This document shows positions 1 through 12,345 of a stretch of 64,000 bases of DNA, one piece after another. Source of the DNA: Stictocephala bisonia (taxonomy: Eukaryota; Arthropoda; Insecta; Hemiptera; Membracidae); contig JAQJVL010000325.1 of assembly GCA_035578905.1 (NCBI GenBank), forward strand, positions 372,001 to 436,000. Direction: 5' to 3'. The position numbers and the translations under genes are program-made. Each line of letters starts with the position of its first letter. Within the stretch, counting starts at the first letter, position 1. A model generated the notes under the pieces. The model saw only the letters and a program-made list of their open reading frames with translations, was not told where the DNA came from and made no database searches.

Positions 1-2105
1 TATATGTTTATTTTCAATCCTGACATGAATCCTACATGATCCTTGGATTCAACTCCCTGTCACGCTCCAGAGAAAGGGATGACAAACACTAAATTGTTAG
101 TTCAGTTTACATTGAGTTTACAATGTGATTTGGAGAAGTAATTAAGTAGTGAACATATTTTTAATTTCGTCCACTTATAACAAGGAAGAAAAACGAATGG
201 TTCAAATTATTTACTAAACTTTGACGGTGGTTGAAAGTAGACACAATCCACAGGATGAACATATTTTTAATACATAACAGTTATATTTTAAAAACTTACT
301 ATTGATGTGAGAAACTGTGACTATTACAACAACAATTAATATACATTATTGCAAAAAATACACAAATACAATATTACATTAAGACATAAAATATTACATT
401 TAGGTGTAGGAGAGGGTTAAATAGCCCTAACCTTACTAGTTAACCTATTTATGTTAAATAACGAATTTTTTAATTTTATTTCGTATTCTTTAAAACACGT
501 TTAATGTATAATACTTCTAACGTTGAAAAAACTAATATTTTTACAACACTGAAATTACGTTTACTTTAGATGTAACATTGTAAGGTTTCGATATAAAAGC
601 CTGATTTGTACGTTTCAACGTAGATCATTTTATGTATCTTGGATTATTTAGTGTATATAAGCATAAAGCTCATGTCTATAGACTTAGAAAATATTATAGT
701 TTTGACTGTGTTTTCTTTGAAACGGTGATTTTTTTATAGTATAGGAAATGCGAAGATGATTACACAAATTAAAGTACATTAATGCTTGCAATATTTAAAA
801 TATGTATGTTTCTACATCATTGAAAGATAAGATCTTTCATTTCTAATATTGATTCCCTGTATTTTGCTCATTTTAAATACGAACAGCTAAAAAAAGTATA
901 TAAAAGAACTATTTTTAGCATACATTTTGTTATATGGCAATGCAGAAAAAAATTTAGAAACAAGTTTTCACACTGTTACCAATTCCATTAATTTTTTCAA
1001 GCAACTTACGCAAATATTGATATAATAAAACTAAAATTCTATTAGAAAACATTTTAAAGCTCATTTTAGAGATATATATTACAATAAATTCTTTTATTTT
1101 CAGTGCATAGCATACTACATTACTTCAGTCTGTCAAATTAATTAACATAGAAATATAAAATTAAGTATATTAAAACAAAACCACAACAAAAACAAAATCC
1201 ACAATTAGTATGTATTAAAACTACGTAATAATAAGCTGAGATCTTTTTCTCATCACCAAACTCTATTAAACAAGGGAACAATAAACTTCTACCTAAGATT
1301 AGCGTGGTTATTGTGTAAATTTCGATAAAACTTTACAAGCCACAAAGTTTGCTAACTTTCCAGCTCGTACAAGAGCTTGTTAAAGTTGCAAGATCAGAAA
1401 CATGTCTAGATAATGACTCAGTTTTAATCATTTTAATACAATGTTTTCGTAACAAAACACGTTATTCTTATAGCGTTTTTAAACAGATAAAAGACATTTA
1501 AACCCCATGAAATTCTTTCTTTACAGTTGAAAAACAAATTCTGTTAGTAGAATTTAAAAAGATTATCCACTGGCTCATTTATATTGGTGACGTGGCAGTT
1601 TCTTCGACACTCGCAAAAAATATTGTAGAAGTTCGTGACGGGAACTCGAGAGATCATTCCTCTTTGTCCCACCGCCAGGCTTGTGATCCTTTCCTCTGTG
1701 GTGGAGGACCATTACTTACATCCGTCATCGCTATTGTGTAACAGGAGTTCTTTAGATCCCAGCCACAAGACGCCCCGGACATTCTCCTATATGATAGTAA
1801 TATGTACAGTACTATTGGTATATTGATCTATTACAGATTTAATAGTCAATATTATACCTTGAAATAAAGTGTAGAAAAGAGACAACAGTAAGGTGACATT
1901 TAAATCCCAAAAATTCAAACCATATGCTATCAATAATAATAATTAATCTTCATTTTAATTTTAAAATTTCAATAAATGTATTGATATAATTTAAAATATA
2001 CATTTAACAAAACAATTTGTAATAAGTTTCAGTGATTTGATATTTCCACCCCAAAGTTCTGCTAATAAATACGTAATCCTAAATTCTACACTTTACCATT
2101 ATACT
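1..2105. other. AT-rich sequence without a recognisable gene
   Basis: No coding exon, RNA gene or known repeat was recognised. About 1625-1800 is clearly richer in G+C than its surroundings and carries a 63-codon plus-strand open frame (1635-1826). That frame has no family signature I recognise, and I treat it as a fragment of an unidentified repeat or chance. Confidence 0.5.
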
Positions 2106-2109
2106 CAAA

Positions 2110-2710
2110 ATAATGGTTCATTATCTTCAATTTCGGGGCAGTAGTTAAGTAAATGTTTGGTATAAGTCTGGAAGATCCATTAACGATAGTTTTTGTCTTG
2201 CTTTAGTTTAGTTTTAAACCATGTCTTTGAGCCCAAGAAATAATAGAAGTAATGTCAATGTTAGTATTATTTATGTATTGAGAAAGTTGGAAACGGGGAA
2301 ATGTTGATAAATCTGTAGATCGAACGGCGTATAAGTGAAAATGTGAGTGTTGTACAACAGTAGTTACATCGTTAATGTACAGTGAAAACAGTAATGGATC
2401 CAAAACAGAGCCCTGGGGCACCCCTAGGTGACAGGCCTTCAGCAAGACTCGTTGTTGTACGTCATCACACAATGACGGCGATTTGACAAATAACAGACTC
2501 AACCCAATCAATGTAACTCTCTGAGAAACCAACAATCTTGAGATTAAAAAAAAGAAGTAGGTGATATACGCAATTAAATGCCTTTGAGAAGGCCAAAAGT
2601 GTTAAAACAGTCATTTATCCATTGCAGATCGAAATTCCTGGGTTATTTTGAGAAGGTCACTTGTGAACCTGAGCTAAGATCAGAGGCCAGATTGAATATT
2701 TGAAAGCATA
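2110..2710 (-). pseudogene. Non-LTR retrotransposon reverse transcriptase fragment, decayed
   Basis: This is a broken piece of a LINE reverse transcriptase read on the minus strand. From high to low coordinate it shows a weak FQSG-type finger segment, then the motif A region FSKAFNCVYH (near 2580-2620), then motif B GVPQGS followed by LFSLYINDV (near 2375-2435). The motif C position reads LYAVRS where an active enzyme has YADD, so the catalytic aspartates are gone. It continues with SWAQRHGLKLN (near 2210-2240), a segment typical just after the palm. Frames shift between these blocks and there are stops upstream of 2535. The same segment order and near-identical words occur in the longer plus-strand copy at 16.1-18.3 kb, so both belong to one family, CR1/L2-like by motif style. 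It is truncated at both ends and not functional. Confidence 0.88.
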
Positions 2711-5700
2711 TTGTTATGTTTGATGTAAGAAGACATTTTTGTTGACGAACAAACTCGCTGACGGAAGACGTATTTAATAACAATGACTCTAAAAGCAGCA
2801 TAAATCTTAAACCAACTAAATTATTTGCAATATAGTAAACAATTTTGATTACTAAGAAAAGTTCAGCTGATTTATAAAGACTAATTTTATCTATCTAAAA
2901 GTAGCTCTATACAATCACAATTAACTCCACCACGTCAAATCTACCTAATGGGGTGTAATCACGTCTACGATGGTGTAAACCCCCACTTTACCTTTGTGTA
3001 TCCTTCCTTTGTCAATTATATTACTATATTACCAAAGTTTACCGGTGTGAAGAGGGGTTTACCAAGAACATCCTCAACACCTGCATTGAAGTTTTAGTAA
3101 TTTTAGTTAAAAGGGACCTACCACAAAACAATAAATATGGCCTTAAGAAAGTGTATTTTTTCAACTATTATAAGTCCTTTATCACACAAATATTAAAGTT
3201 ATATTTATTGCATCTCCTCAGAAAGTTCCTTGGAATTTGTTTCCGCGAGTTTATATTATAAAAAAGGAGTCACTGTGAATACAGTTTGTTTAGAGTAATT
3301 TAAATAGGTTATTGGTTTATATATGACACTCAGTATATTTTAACCTTCCAAGGAAAGTTATATCTTCTACTTATAAGACTATAGTAACATTTTTGTTGCA
3401 ACCAAAATATGCTGTAAAAAATACTAACAAGGAATTTTGAATATGATTTAAGTTTGCGAATATTAAATAGACGATAAGCAAAATTAATCGTAAACATTTG
3501 TTTTTTTATCTTAACCATAGTGTTTTGTAAGCTGAAGTTGTAATGTTATCAATGTATTCATCACAACACTCCTGGTTACATTTTATCCTCTGCCAATTCC
3601 TTAGTAAGTCTATAGCAGTCAATAAGTACGATACCCAAGTGTGGGGATCAGAGACGGAAATGGGCTAAGGGAAGTAGTTAACTCCCGGATATATCATAGT
3701 AATTAGAGACTACTTGGTGCAGGGATGGGGTCAAAAGTTACTGCTTGGCTAAGTTGCAAACATACGCTGCGCTCACACCAAGTACACGTCTCACACGACA
3801 TAGTCTTTGGCGAAACGCCTTATCTGTATGTTGTATACTGCGGTGCAAATATACACACTACGCGCGTATAACATTTTATGATAACGGACCAACTATCCAC
3901 AGTAAATATTGTTCTGATAATAATTAAGTTATGATAATAAATCAATTTTCGTTGTATATACGTTAACATATTTAAAGTAATATTACAGGAAAAAGAGAGA
4001 CAGTTAACTTTTGTCAAGAGTGTTTTTGTAAAGTTCTAAACAAGCTGGTTTTGTATTACTTGGTTTCGCTGCCGTAAAGAAAACAGACAGAGAGAAAATA
4101 TATAATGAAATTTAGACATACACGCGAAAAAGGAGGTAAGTCAATGTGATACAATCATGTTGGCAGCACTGTCCTCCAGCTGTTTTGACCGTGTTTATCA
4201 TGGTTTTGAAGTCCAGCTGGTGATTGCTAGTTGAAGTTAAGGTTTATTTTTTAATACTGCTTAGTGATGTAAATCAAGTAGTGTTTTATAGTTTAGTTTC
4301 AATAGTTTGGAAAAAATAGTAGTGAACTGTAAGAGGAAGAAAAAAACTGCTATCTTCAAAGAGGAGGAAACATCTAGTAAGTAAATTTGTCAATTAGATG
4401 AAAATAGAAGTTTATAGCGCTTTCTGTTTTCAGTATAAGGGTCAGATTTAAGTATATTAACTATAGTATAGCGTCTAAGTCACATGGATAGTTGGGTTCT
4501 TTCCACTAGCTATGTATTACCACAGAGAAGAAAGAGGTCACATACGAGTTAGAAACTTCCCCAGTTCACCTTGTGGATGGCAGGGTCACCACCGTTGTCA
4601 GTTCTTCCCTTTTATCTCCCATAAATCTTTAGTAATAAACGTTTAATTATTACTTCAGAATTTAAAAGATGTAAATTATTTGAAATCTAATTCTACACTC
4701 AATTTTACAAATGTCTCGATTTTACAAGAGCGTATTTAGAGGCGTTTGAGTGAAGCTCAGACGCGTAGAGTTGTCAAATGAACATTGTGTTTCAAAATAT
4801 ATTACAATATATAAACAAGACAATATATATATAAACCTCAAGACATTATAAACAATAAGAAAATCTACAGTCGTAAATTTATTACTTGCTACAAAGTCAC
4901 ACATTCAAACGAGAAGGTTATTGGACAGCTGGAGAAAATTATTAAAGCGTATCAACCATGCATGGCATTAAACTGTTGTTGTGGTTATGGCTGGCTGATA
5001 TCGCCACGCCATTGGTCTAAGCATTCCTAAACTTCACGTAGTTTCGGCATTTGCTATTGGGGTACTCTGAAGTCAAGTCTGGTTATACAGTGCATGTACG
5101 TTAACTGTCTCTGAGGAAGTATAATTTAAAGATCCTTAAACTGCATTCATAAATGTAATTAAATTACTTTAAAATAAATGTAATAATCGAACATTGACAT
5201 ACCTTAATTATAATAACTGCTTACCTGTAAAAAACACATTTATATTAATAAGTAGAACTTCTTAATTATTGCTAATTAAAATAAAAATACTAGTCTACAG
5301 AGTTTGATCAAACGATTTTCAAAGTTGAGATATTATTTTTATTACAGAAGGTAATGTGAACATTTCTTTGTGATGTTCTAATTACCTTATGACAATGCTT
5401 AATAATTTTGAATGTTGTTATTAGCTTAAAATTGTATAAATTAATTCAGTCATTAGATATTAGTTAATTTTCCGTTTTTTTAAATGTATTTATTTTTTAC
5501 ATGGAAGAGAATACAAACAATCTTATTTATACTGTTTTATAATAATTAAAACTTTATTAGAAGTAGCAGGGGTTTGTTATTACTGTTTTAATTTATTAAT
5601 TTAAAGTTAGGCAATGAAAATACAGAATAGACGAAAATAATTAGTTCAACAATTTTAATTCAAGGCTTGAAACTAATATAGTAAACACAATTTTCATTGG

Positions 5701-5960
5701 TGTTTATTTCTGTAGGCACATATTTTCTAATTTAGTAAATATTTACTAAACTTAACTTATGAACTATATAACTATTTCAAATAGTGAATATATTTAGTAG
5801 TTATGATGATAGATTAAACGTTTACATTAAAAATCAGTACAATATTAATAATTATACATTTGAATTAGTCTTGATTACTTTGGCTAACTAAATGTCGTTG
5901 AGATATTAAACCTCGTAATTCAAACACTCGCACTTTTAATATGTAGAAATAATCAGAATG
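2711..5960. other. AT-rich intergenic sequence, no gene seen
   Basis: No exon or RNA gene was recognised. About 3595-3790 belongs to dispersed family E: it shares the words around GCAAACATACGCT with 13230-13270. Several open frames of about 60 codons here (3330-3518, 3745-3927, 3820-4017, 4722-4904) are unsupported by any domain, and the second and third overlap each other on opposite strands. Confidence 0.5.
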
Positions 5961-5975
5961 TAGTTAATAAAAAAA

Positions 5976-6003
5976 ATAATAAATAAATAAATAAATAAAT
6001 AAA
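5976..6003. repeat. (AAAT)n microsatellite
   Basis: A short run of AAAT units, followed by A-rich sequence to about 6017. Confidence 0.85.
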
Positions 6004-6546
6004 AACAAAAAAAAAACATAAAATCAATGGAGTGGTAATAAAAGCGTGATATCTATATTGAAAACAATAATAAATAATACTAATATTATTATTAAAGTAA
6101 GTGTATTAAAAACAATTGAAATTTACAAATTAATAAGATATTTGTAATAATAAAGAATGTTATTATAACTGTACAACATCTACGGAAAAGCCACCCACCC
6201 ACCCTTTCACGCACAGTGATAATACATTTTATAAAAATAAGATTAAGTTTACAACAAATCGTTATGAAAGTACAAATAAATCTATAATATTGTTTAAAAT
6301 AATACTAGGTAACCTTACTACAATTTGATATTATATACAATTGATAATACTACAGTTGATATTATATCCAACCGCTTTTCAAAATATTTATTCATAGAAT
6401 TATAGGAACATATCACTAATAATTAAAAACAGTCTTAACAAATATTTCAAACAAACAGACCCATTTTACATAGAACAAGATTGTAGGCAACCTGAATTAC
6501 ATGATTGATATGGATCTGACGATGATCCGGAAACTTCAGTCCTCGG

Positions 6547-8143
6547 CACGCTTCTCTGTAAACTCATCCTCAGACAAACAACGAGGGACACACTCCTCCC
6601 CTCCCCACGGTCATCCCCTATCGACAATAGTGAGTATCTGAGCTTCCGGGTAGTGAAACACGCTTCTCTGCAGACTCATCCTCTGACAAACAACCAGAGA
6701 GAGATACACTCCACCCCTCCCCACGGTCATTCCATATCGACAATAGTGAGTATCTGAGCTTCAGGGTAGTGAAACACGCTTCTCTGCAGACTCATCCTCT
6801 GACAAACAACCAGAGAGAGATACACTCCACCCCTCCCCACGGTCATTCCATATCGACAATAGTGAGTATCTGAGCTTCAGGGTAGTGAAACACGCTTCTC
6901 TGCAGACTCATCCTCTGACAAACAACCAGAGATACACTCCGCCCCTCCCCACGGTAATCCCCTATCGACAATAGTGAGTATCTGAGCTTCCGGGTAGTGA
7001 ATCAAGCTTCTCTGCAGTCTCATCCTCTGAAAAACAATCAACCCCTGAGGAACACACCACCCCTCCCCACGGTCATCCCCTATCGACAATAGTGAGTATC
7101 TGAGCTTCCGGGTAGTGAAACACGCTTCTCTGCAGACTCATCCTCTGACAAACAACCAGAGAGAGATACACTCCACCCCTCCCCACGGTCATTCCATATC
7201 GACAATAGTGAGTATCTGAGCTTCAGGGTAGTGAAACACGCTTCTCTGCAGACTCATCCTCTGACAAACAACCAGAGAGAGATACACTCCACCCCTCCCC
7301 ACGGTCATTCCATATCGACAATAGTGATTATCTGAGCTTCAGGGTAGTGAAACACGCTTCTCTGCAGACTCATCCTCTGACAAACAACCAGAGAGATATA
7401 CACTCCACCCCTCCCCACGGTCATTCCATATCGACAATAGTGAGTATCTGAGCTTCAGGGTAGTGAAACACGCTTCTCTGCAGACTCATCCTCTGACAAA
7501 CAACCAGAGAGAGATACACTCCACCCCTCCCCACGGTCATTCCATATCGACAATAGTGAGTATCTGAGCTTCCGGGTAGTGAATCACGCTTCTCTGCAGT
7601 CTCATCCTCTGAAAAATAATCCACCCCTGAGGAACACACCACCCCTCCCCACGGTCATCCCCTATCGACAATAGTGAGTATCTGAGCTTCCGGGTAGTGA
7701 AACACGCTTCTCTGCAGTCTCATCCTCTAACAAACAACAAAGAACACACCGCCCCTCCCCATGATCAACCCTATCAACAACAGTGAGTATCTGAGCTTCC
7801 GGGTAGTGAAACACGCTTCTCTGCAGTCTCATCCTCTAACAAACAACAAAGAACACACCACCCCTCCCCATGATCAACCCCTATCGACAATAGTGAGTAC
7901 CTGAGCTTCCAGGTAGTGAAACACGCTTCTCTGCAGTCTCATCCTCTAACAAACAACGAGAGACACACTCCATCCCTCCCCACAGTCTTCCCTATCGACA
8001 ATAGTGAGTACCTGAGCGTCCGGGTAGTAAACCACGCTTCTCTGCAGACTGATCCTCTGACAATCAACAAGGGACACACTCTACTCCTATCCATGGAAAT
8101 TCCCTATCGAGAATAGTGAGTATATGAGCTTCCGAATAGAGAA
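6547..8143. repeat. ~116-bp satellite array, about 14 copies
   Basis: The word CACGCTTCTCTG (or a one-base variant) recurs at 6547, 6659, 6775, 6891, 7003, 7121, 7237, 7353, 7469, 7585, 7703, 7812, 7922 and 8033, so the unit is 109-118 bp and mostly 116. Each unit also carries CCCCTCCCCACGG, a TATCGACAATAGTGAGTAT block and TCTGAGCTTC. The central units (7121-7585) are nearly identical. The units from 7703 onward lack several bases and have diverged more, as expected at an array edge. Open frames inside (6877-7089 and 7421-7642 minus, 7916-8116 plus) are translations of the repeat and not genes. Confidence 0.95.
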
Positions 8144-8970
8144 ACTTCCAACTCAGTGATTATCTCTGCAACCTCATACAGAGGCAGACAATTAGGGACA
8201 TTTTGAGTTTAGAACATGGACAATATTGATTGTAAATCATAAACATTACAAACTCTGACTTTTTATGCATTCACTGGCCTGCATTGGTTATTTTAACACC
8301 ATTTTAATTTATACATACCAGATTCAGGCATATTAATGAAAACAAGCTTTAAAATATTAAAGAGGAACCTGCATGAAAATGTGACAATCACTTTTCATTA
8401 ATTACGACATAAAAACTTACTTTGTAAAGCTCATACGAAAATTTAAATATCATACTGGAACAACGCAAAGTGGTATAAAGGGATGTTCCAACAGAACTCG
8501 ACCCATGTCAAGGGCCTCAGAGAGCTGTATATCTGAACTTTGCCATCCCAACTTACTGTGCCTGAAGTCTCAAATCACGTCTCTCCTAGTTCATATACTC
8601 TCACTCTGATTTTGAGTAATCTCTTACGGATTACAACCTTAATGCATCTCGACCGATTCTAAACAAATATGCTTTTCCTTGAAATGTGCATAGATCAAAA
8701 TACCATGTGATTCTTCATACACTTGCCTAAATACAATTCCTCCACTCAATCATACACCACCTAACTGCCATAGTATATCATAAAGGTGCGTCTACGAATT
8801 TATTTATAAGATCTAACAATGTTATTGAAAATTTATATATATTGCCTTACAGGAAAGTGACTGTCTATACACAATTTGCTATATATGAGTGGTAGTGTAT
8901 ATGCCAATGAAATAGATGAAAATATGTAGTGACAAAGATCCACAGACATGGAGGTAACAGAGATAGTTTT
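8144..8970. other. No gene seen
   Basis: Unique-looking AT-rich sequence. The region around 8470-8600 is slightly richer in G+C but shows no recognisable exon or repeat. Confidence 0.45.
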
Positions 8971-8974
8971 CTTA

Positions 8975-9450
8975 AGCCCGTAGTAGACGACTCAGTGGCA
9001 GTTAGAATTTAGGCTGGTATATCGAAAGGCTCGTTGATCGACAGGGAACTGTATTAGTTAGAAATAGTTTGTTAGAGGAGAAGAGAGACTGCTGTCGATA
9101 TTTGAAGTAAATGTGAAATAGGAGAGAGAGGAAAAGACTAATAATGTAGAGAAGGGTTTGGAGGGGATATTAGAAGGAGAGGCTGACGATGGTGCTGCCA
9201 TTGCTCCTCCGCCACGAAGAACTATAGAACTGACTATTCGACACATCAAGTTCCTTATTCGACACATATTCAGCGCACTATCAGGCGCGACCTCTGGTTC
9301 TTCCTTCAAGGTGAAAGAGCCCAGCAGTCATCTGTTGAATGGCCGAAGGATGTGTACGCTATGACAACTGTGCTTCGTCAGTGCGCGTGGTCCACAATCG
9401 CTTAATGCACTGTAAAGCGGACAGTCCACAAACTACAGCACTTTTTAGTA
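8975..9450 (+). repeat. Dispersed repeat family D, longest copy
   Basis: Parts of this stretch recur elsewhere. The block from GAGAGGCTGACGATGG to GCGACCTCTGG matches 40105-40225. The block ending GCGGACAGTCCACAAACTA (9418-9436) matches 14690-14710 on the plus strand and 58725-58800 and 12249-12310 in reverse complement. Opposed open frames at 9058-9309 (minus) and 9158-9364 (plus) lie inside the repeat and are not credible genes. The class is unknown; no terminal inverted repeats or poly-A tail could be fixed. Confidence 0.7.
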
Positions 9451-12137
9451 GAGACTACCATTCTACATATTGTTGGTTGGTTTGTGCTTGAAGGCTTTCA
9501 TGTTCTCCCAGAATAAGGGAATTATCAATCAAAACCTACTTTCTCAACATAATGTAGCTGATAGGTTCTTACAACCACAATTATTATAGAGATTTCTAAC
9601 AACCATTTTCACAAAGTCTACGTATACAAAGATGTTGAGGCCCAACAAACCACTCTCCAATATTACAAATCATCTCCAATTCATGCCCCGGCTGATGTCA
9701 CACATATGTGTAATAGCTACATGTAATTTAAACTATTTACTTTAGCCTAACCCTAACCTGATAACACAAAGTATCTTAAAATAAATTTATTTGTTAGCCA
9801 TAAAAAAATTTACCATTTCCAGGAAACAAATTCAAGCATGATACAGTAATTATTATATGAGTATATGTAAATGTTTTAATATTACTGCGTGGAAAAATGA
9901 ATAAATTGGATAACAACTTTACTTCGACGCAATTAAAAAAGTTAGGATTTCATAAAAAACAACAAAAATAAATAAACAGTACGATAAAAAATGTACATAA
10001 TAGCTATAGTTAACACTGAAATAAATCCTATAAATTAAGAACACCGAGTTTAAATTTATCGCGTCATAAATTTTCGTATGAAATTTAATCCGCAACTCAA
10101 GGATGCGTTTCGACGAGAGTTTAATGTGAAGAATATACCTAAAGTAGTTTTAAAGTGTGCTCAGATACCTAACTTGCACGTGATGTCTAGGTAAAACCCT
10201 ACTGTTGTTGTTGTTGATGAAATATACCGCTATTATTTATTACTCGTTATTTTAGTAACGTATCACTATTGCCATGAAAAATTATTTTTTTTATTCTTAT
10301 CTATAGGTATTTGTTTCATTAGATAGGTTTTGTGTCATAGTAGAAGGTTCTCGATTTGTGGGAAGCCCCACTCTTAAACGTTTGAACAAACTGGAAACTA
10401 TAATCTCTTTGTTTGTAAATTAAAAAGTGAAATTACTTCATAAATTATTTCAATGAGTTTTCTTCCACAAAAATTGAACTTAACTGTATAACGAACTGGC
10501 TACTAGAAAATTAGAAAAAAGTTGTTATAATAAAACAATTAAATTGAAGCACCAAAATGTTATGTGATCGCGTATAAAACCCCCCTCAACTTTCCTTCTG
10601 TGCAAGCACATTTGTCACGGTATCAACTGATTCAGATCACTGTTCAAAGAGAATTTAGTCGAGATAAAATATTTACTGGAACCCCTTCTCAGTTAACCAC
10701 AAAGTGGTGGCAATTACCTCGTGGTTTATTCAAGCATTACTCCCTTTTTGTAAGAGCCTACTTTGATGAATCTGATGTTATCCAACTTATTTGCTAAAAT
10801 AAGGTTTAATCTTATCAGCTTCTACATATTTATTTTTTAATTAATGAAGGAATGTAATCATTTCAGCTATATATTACGAGTTGTGACCCTTATACTCAAC
10901 AGTGTAGCCCTAAATTGTTATATTCTACCTCTCAACGATCTCTCACATTCACCTTTTCGTAAAATAGTTATTTTAATGTAATGCTTTCTATTTAATAGTA
11001 TGGTGACTAAATAAATATATTCACTTTCCAAGAAAAGCTTTTAATACTTTAGCTTCTATATTACTGACTTCTAGAGTTTTTTAATGGACGCTTGTTTACT
11101 CAATGATTTACATACAAAATGTATATTAGATGCTGTGTCATAATATGATAGCGATTGTCAATATATGCTTTTAAAAGTTCAGCTATCCTTTTGATAGCCC
11201 CTCGTATTTGGCCAAATCTTGACAAGCAGCGTCTTTTAATAATGAATAACAATGTACATTGATATAATATTATCTGCGGAGTAGTTCCGAAATATAAATA
11301 CGATATTACAAAATTTAATTTTGTTTTGAAGAGGAAGAAAGGCATCACATGAACTTGTAAGGACTTAGCCGAAAGGCGAGTCACAAACCTGTGACCTACT
11401 TACTAAGCCAGCTTTTGTCTACTGCTCCACGCGCACCTGGAGAGTGTTTCCTTAACTAAACCCTTCTTGTTCTCTTACAAATATAGACAAAAGCGTCCTC
11501 CTTCAATCTATTAAGGGAAGTTGGTGGGAAAAAAAAAATAATATTTAAAAATATGTATAGCTTTACATCAGATAAGAGGAGTAAAGATGGTATAATTTGA
11601 AGTATATTGTAGATAGTACATTGACGCAGTTGTCACCAGAAAATGTAGATTCTAGTTATTACACCGGCCGCTTAAGCCGAAGTTTGTTATCATTAATTAT
11701 CCATCACAAGTCTTCTAAAATTAATTGTAGAACACACAATAAGACATGGAGTGGTATACGGTGTCACTTGTTCTTGGCAGTTATTTCAAAGAAGATTGAT
11801 GATTTTACAAAAAACACCTTAATAACATTTAATCAATATCAGCTAAAAGACATTGTTTAATTAATGAAGAAATGTTTTTGGTAAGTAAAGCATTATTGTA
11901 ATTACTTATTATTTTGAAAATGAAGTAACATTTTAAACGAGGTTCTGTATTTAAATAACAGTGTTTGAAGAACAAATAACAACACAAACACTAATGATAA
12001 TTACGAGCATATATTTATCTTAATGAAATACACTATTAAAGAGTTATCAAAATAATTAATCTTGTTTAGAAATAATTTATTATTAAGAAGCATTTCAATA
12101 TTAAATCGTTATCTTACAAATATTTTACGATACCAAC
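9451..12137. other. AT-rich sequence, no gene recognised
   Basis: There are open frames of 77-94 codons at 10564-10797 (plus), 11100-11384 (minus) and 11597-11860 (plus). None has a domain, signal peptide or splice context I recognise, and the first has no ATG at its 5' end. They may be chance. Confidence 0.45.
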
Positions 12138-12181
12138 TGGTTTATTAGTCAGACTCCAATAAACAATAGACTAATAAACCA
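12138..12181. repeat. Perfect 13-bp inverted repeat
   Basis: TGGTTTATTAGTC at 12138-12150 pairs perfectly with GACTAATAAACCA at 12169-12181, leaving an 18-nt loop. No terminator role is expected in this genome context. It could be a small foldback or a protein-binding palindrome. Confidence 0.8.
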
Positions 12182-12244
12182 TGTTGCTTGCCTCCATGAT
12201 GACTTCAGAAACAGTGTCTAATTTCATTAGTTTGGGAAATGCCC

Positions 12245-12345
12245 GCGTTGCTGCGCGTCGAGCGTTTGTGGACTGAGCGCTGTTGTCAAACCGTGCTTTT
12301 TCATTGTTCATTCAACGGACAACCAACAATGATGAGCGTATAAGG
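12245..12345 (-). repeat. Family D fragment, reverse orientation
   Basis: It shares GTTTGTGGACTGAGCGCTGT and flanking words with 58760-58800, and in reverse complement with 14645-14700 and 9375-9436. Confidence 0.7.

Noticed and set aside
1635..1826. A 63-codon open frame in a G+C-richer island
   Set aside because: No recognisable family. The island may be an unidentified repeat, and evidence for a host exon is lacking.
6515..6540. CUGACGA followed by GAAAC, a possible third hammerhead locus
   Set aside because: Only seven bases separate the two boxes and they cannot form helix II with a loop. No matching helix I was found.
9182..9210. CUGACGA followed by a small UGG-UGCU-GCCA hairpin
   Set aside because: No GAAA follows the hairpin, so the hammerhead core is incomplete.
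10564..10797. A 77-codon open frame as a possible gene
   Set aside because: No ATG at its start, no domain, and no splice or promoter context.
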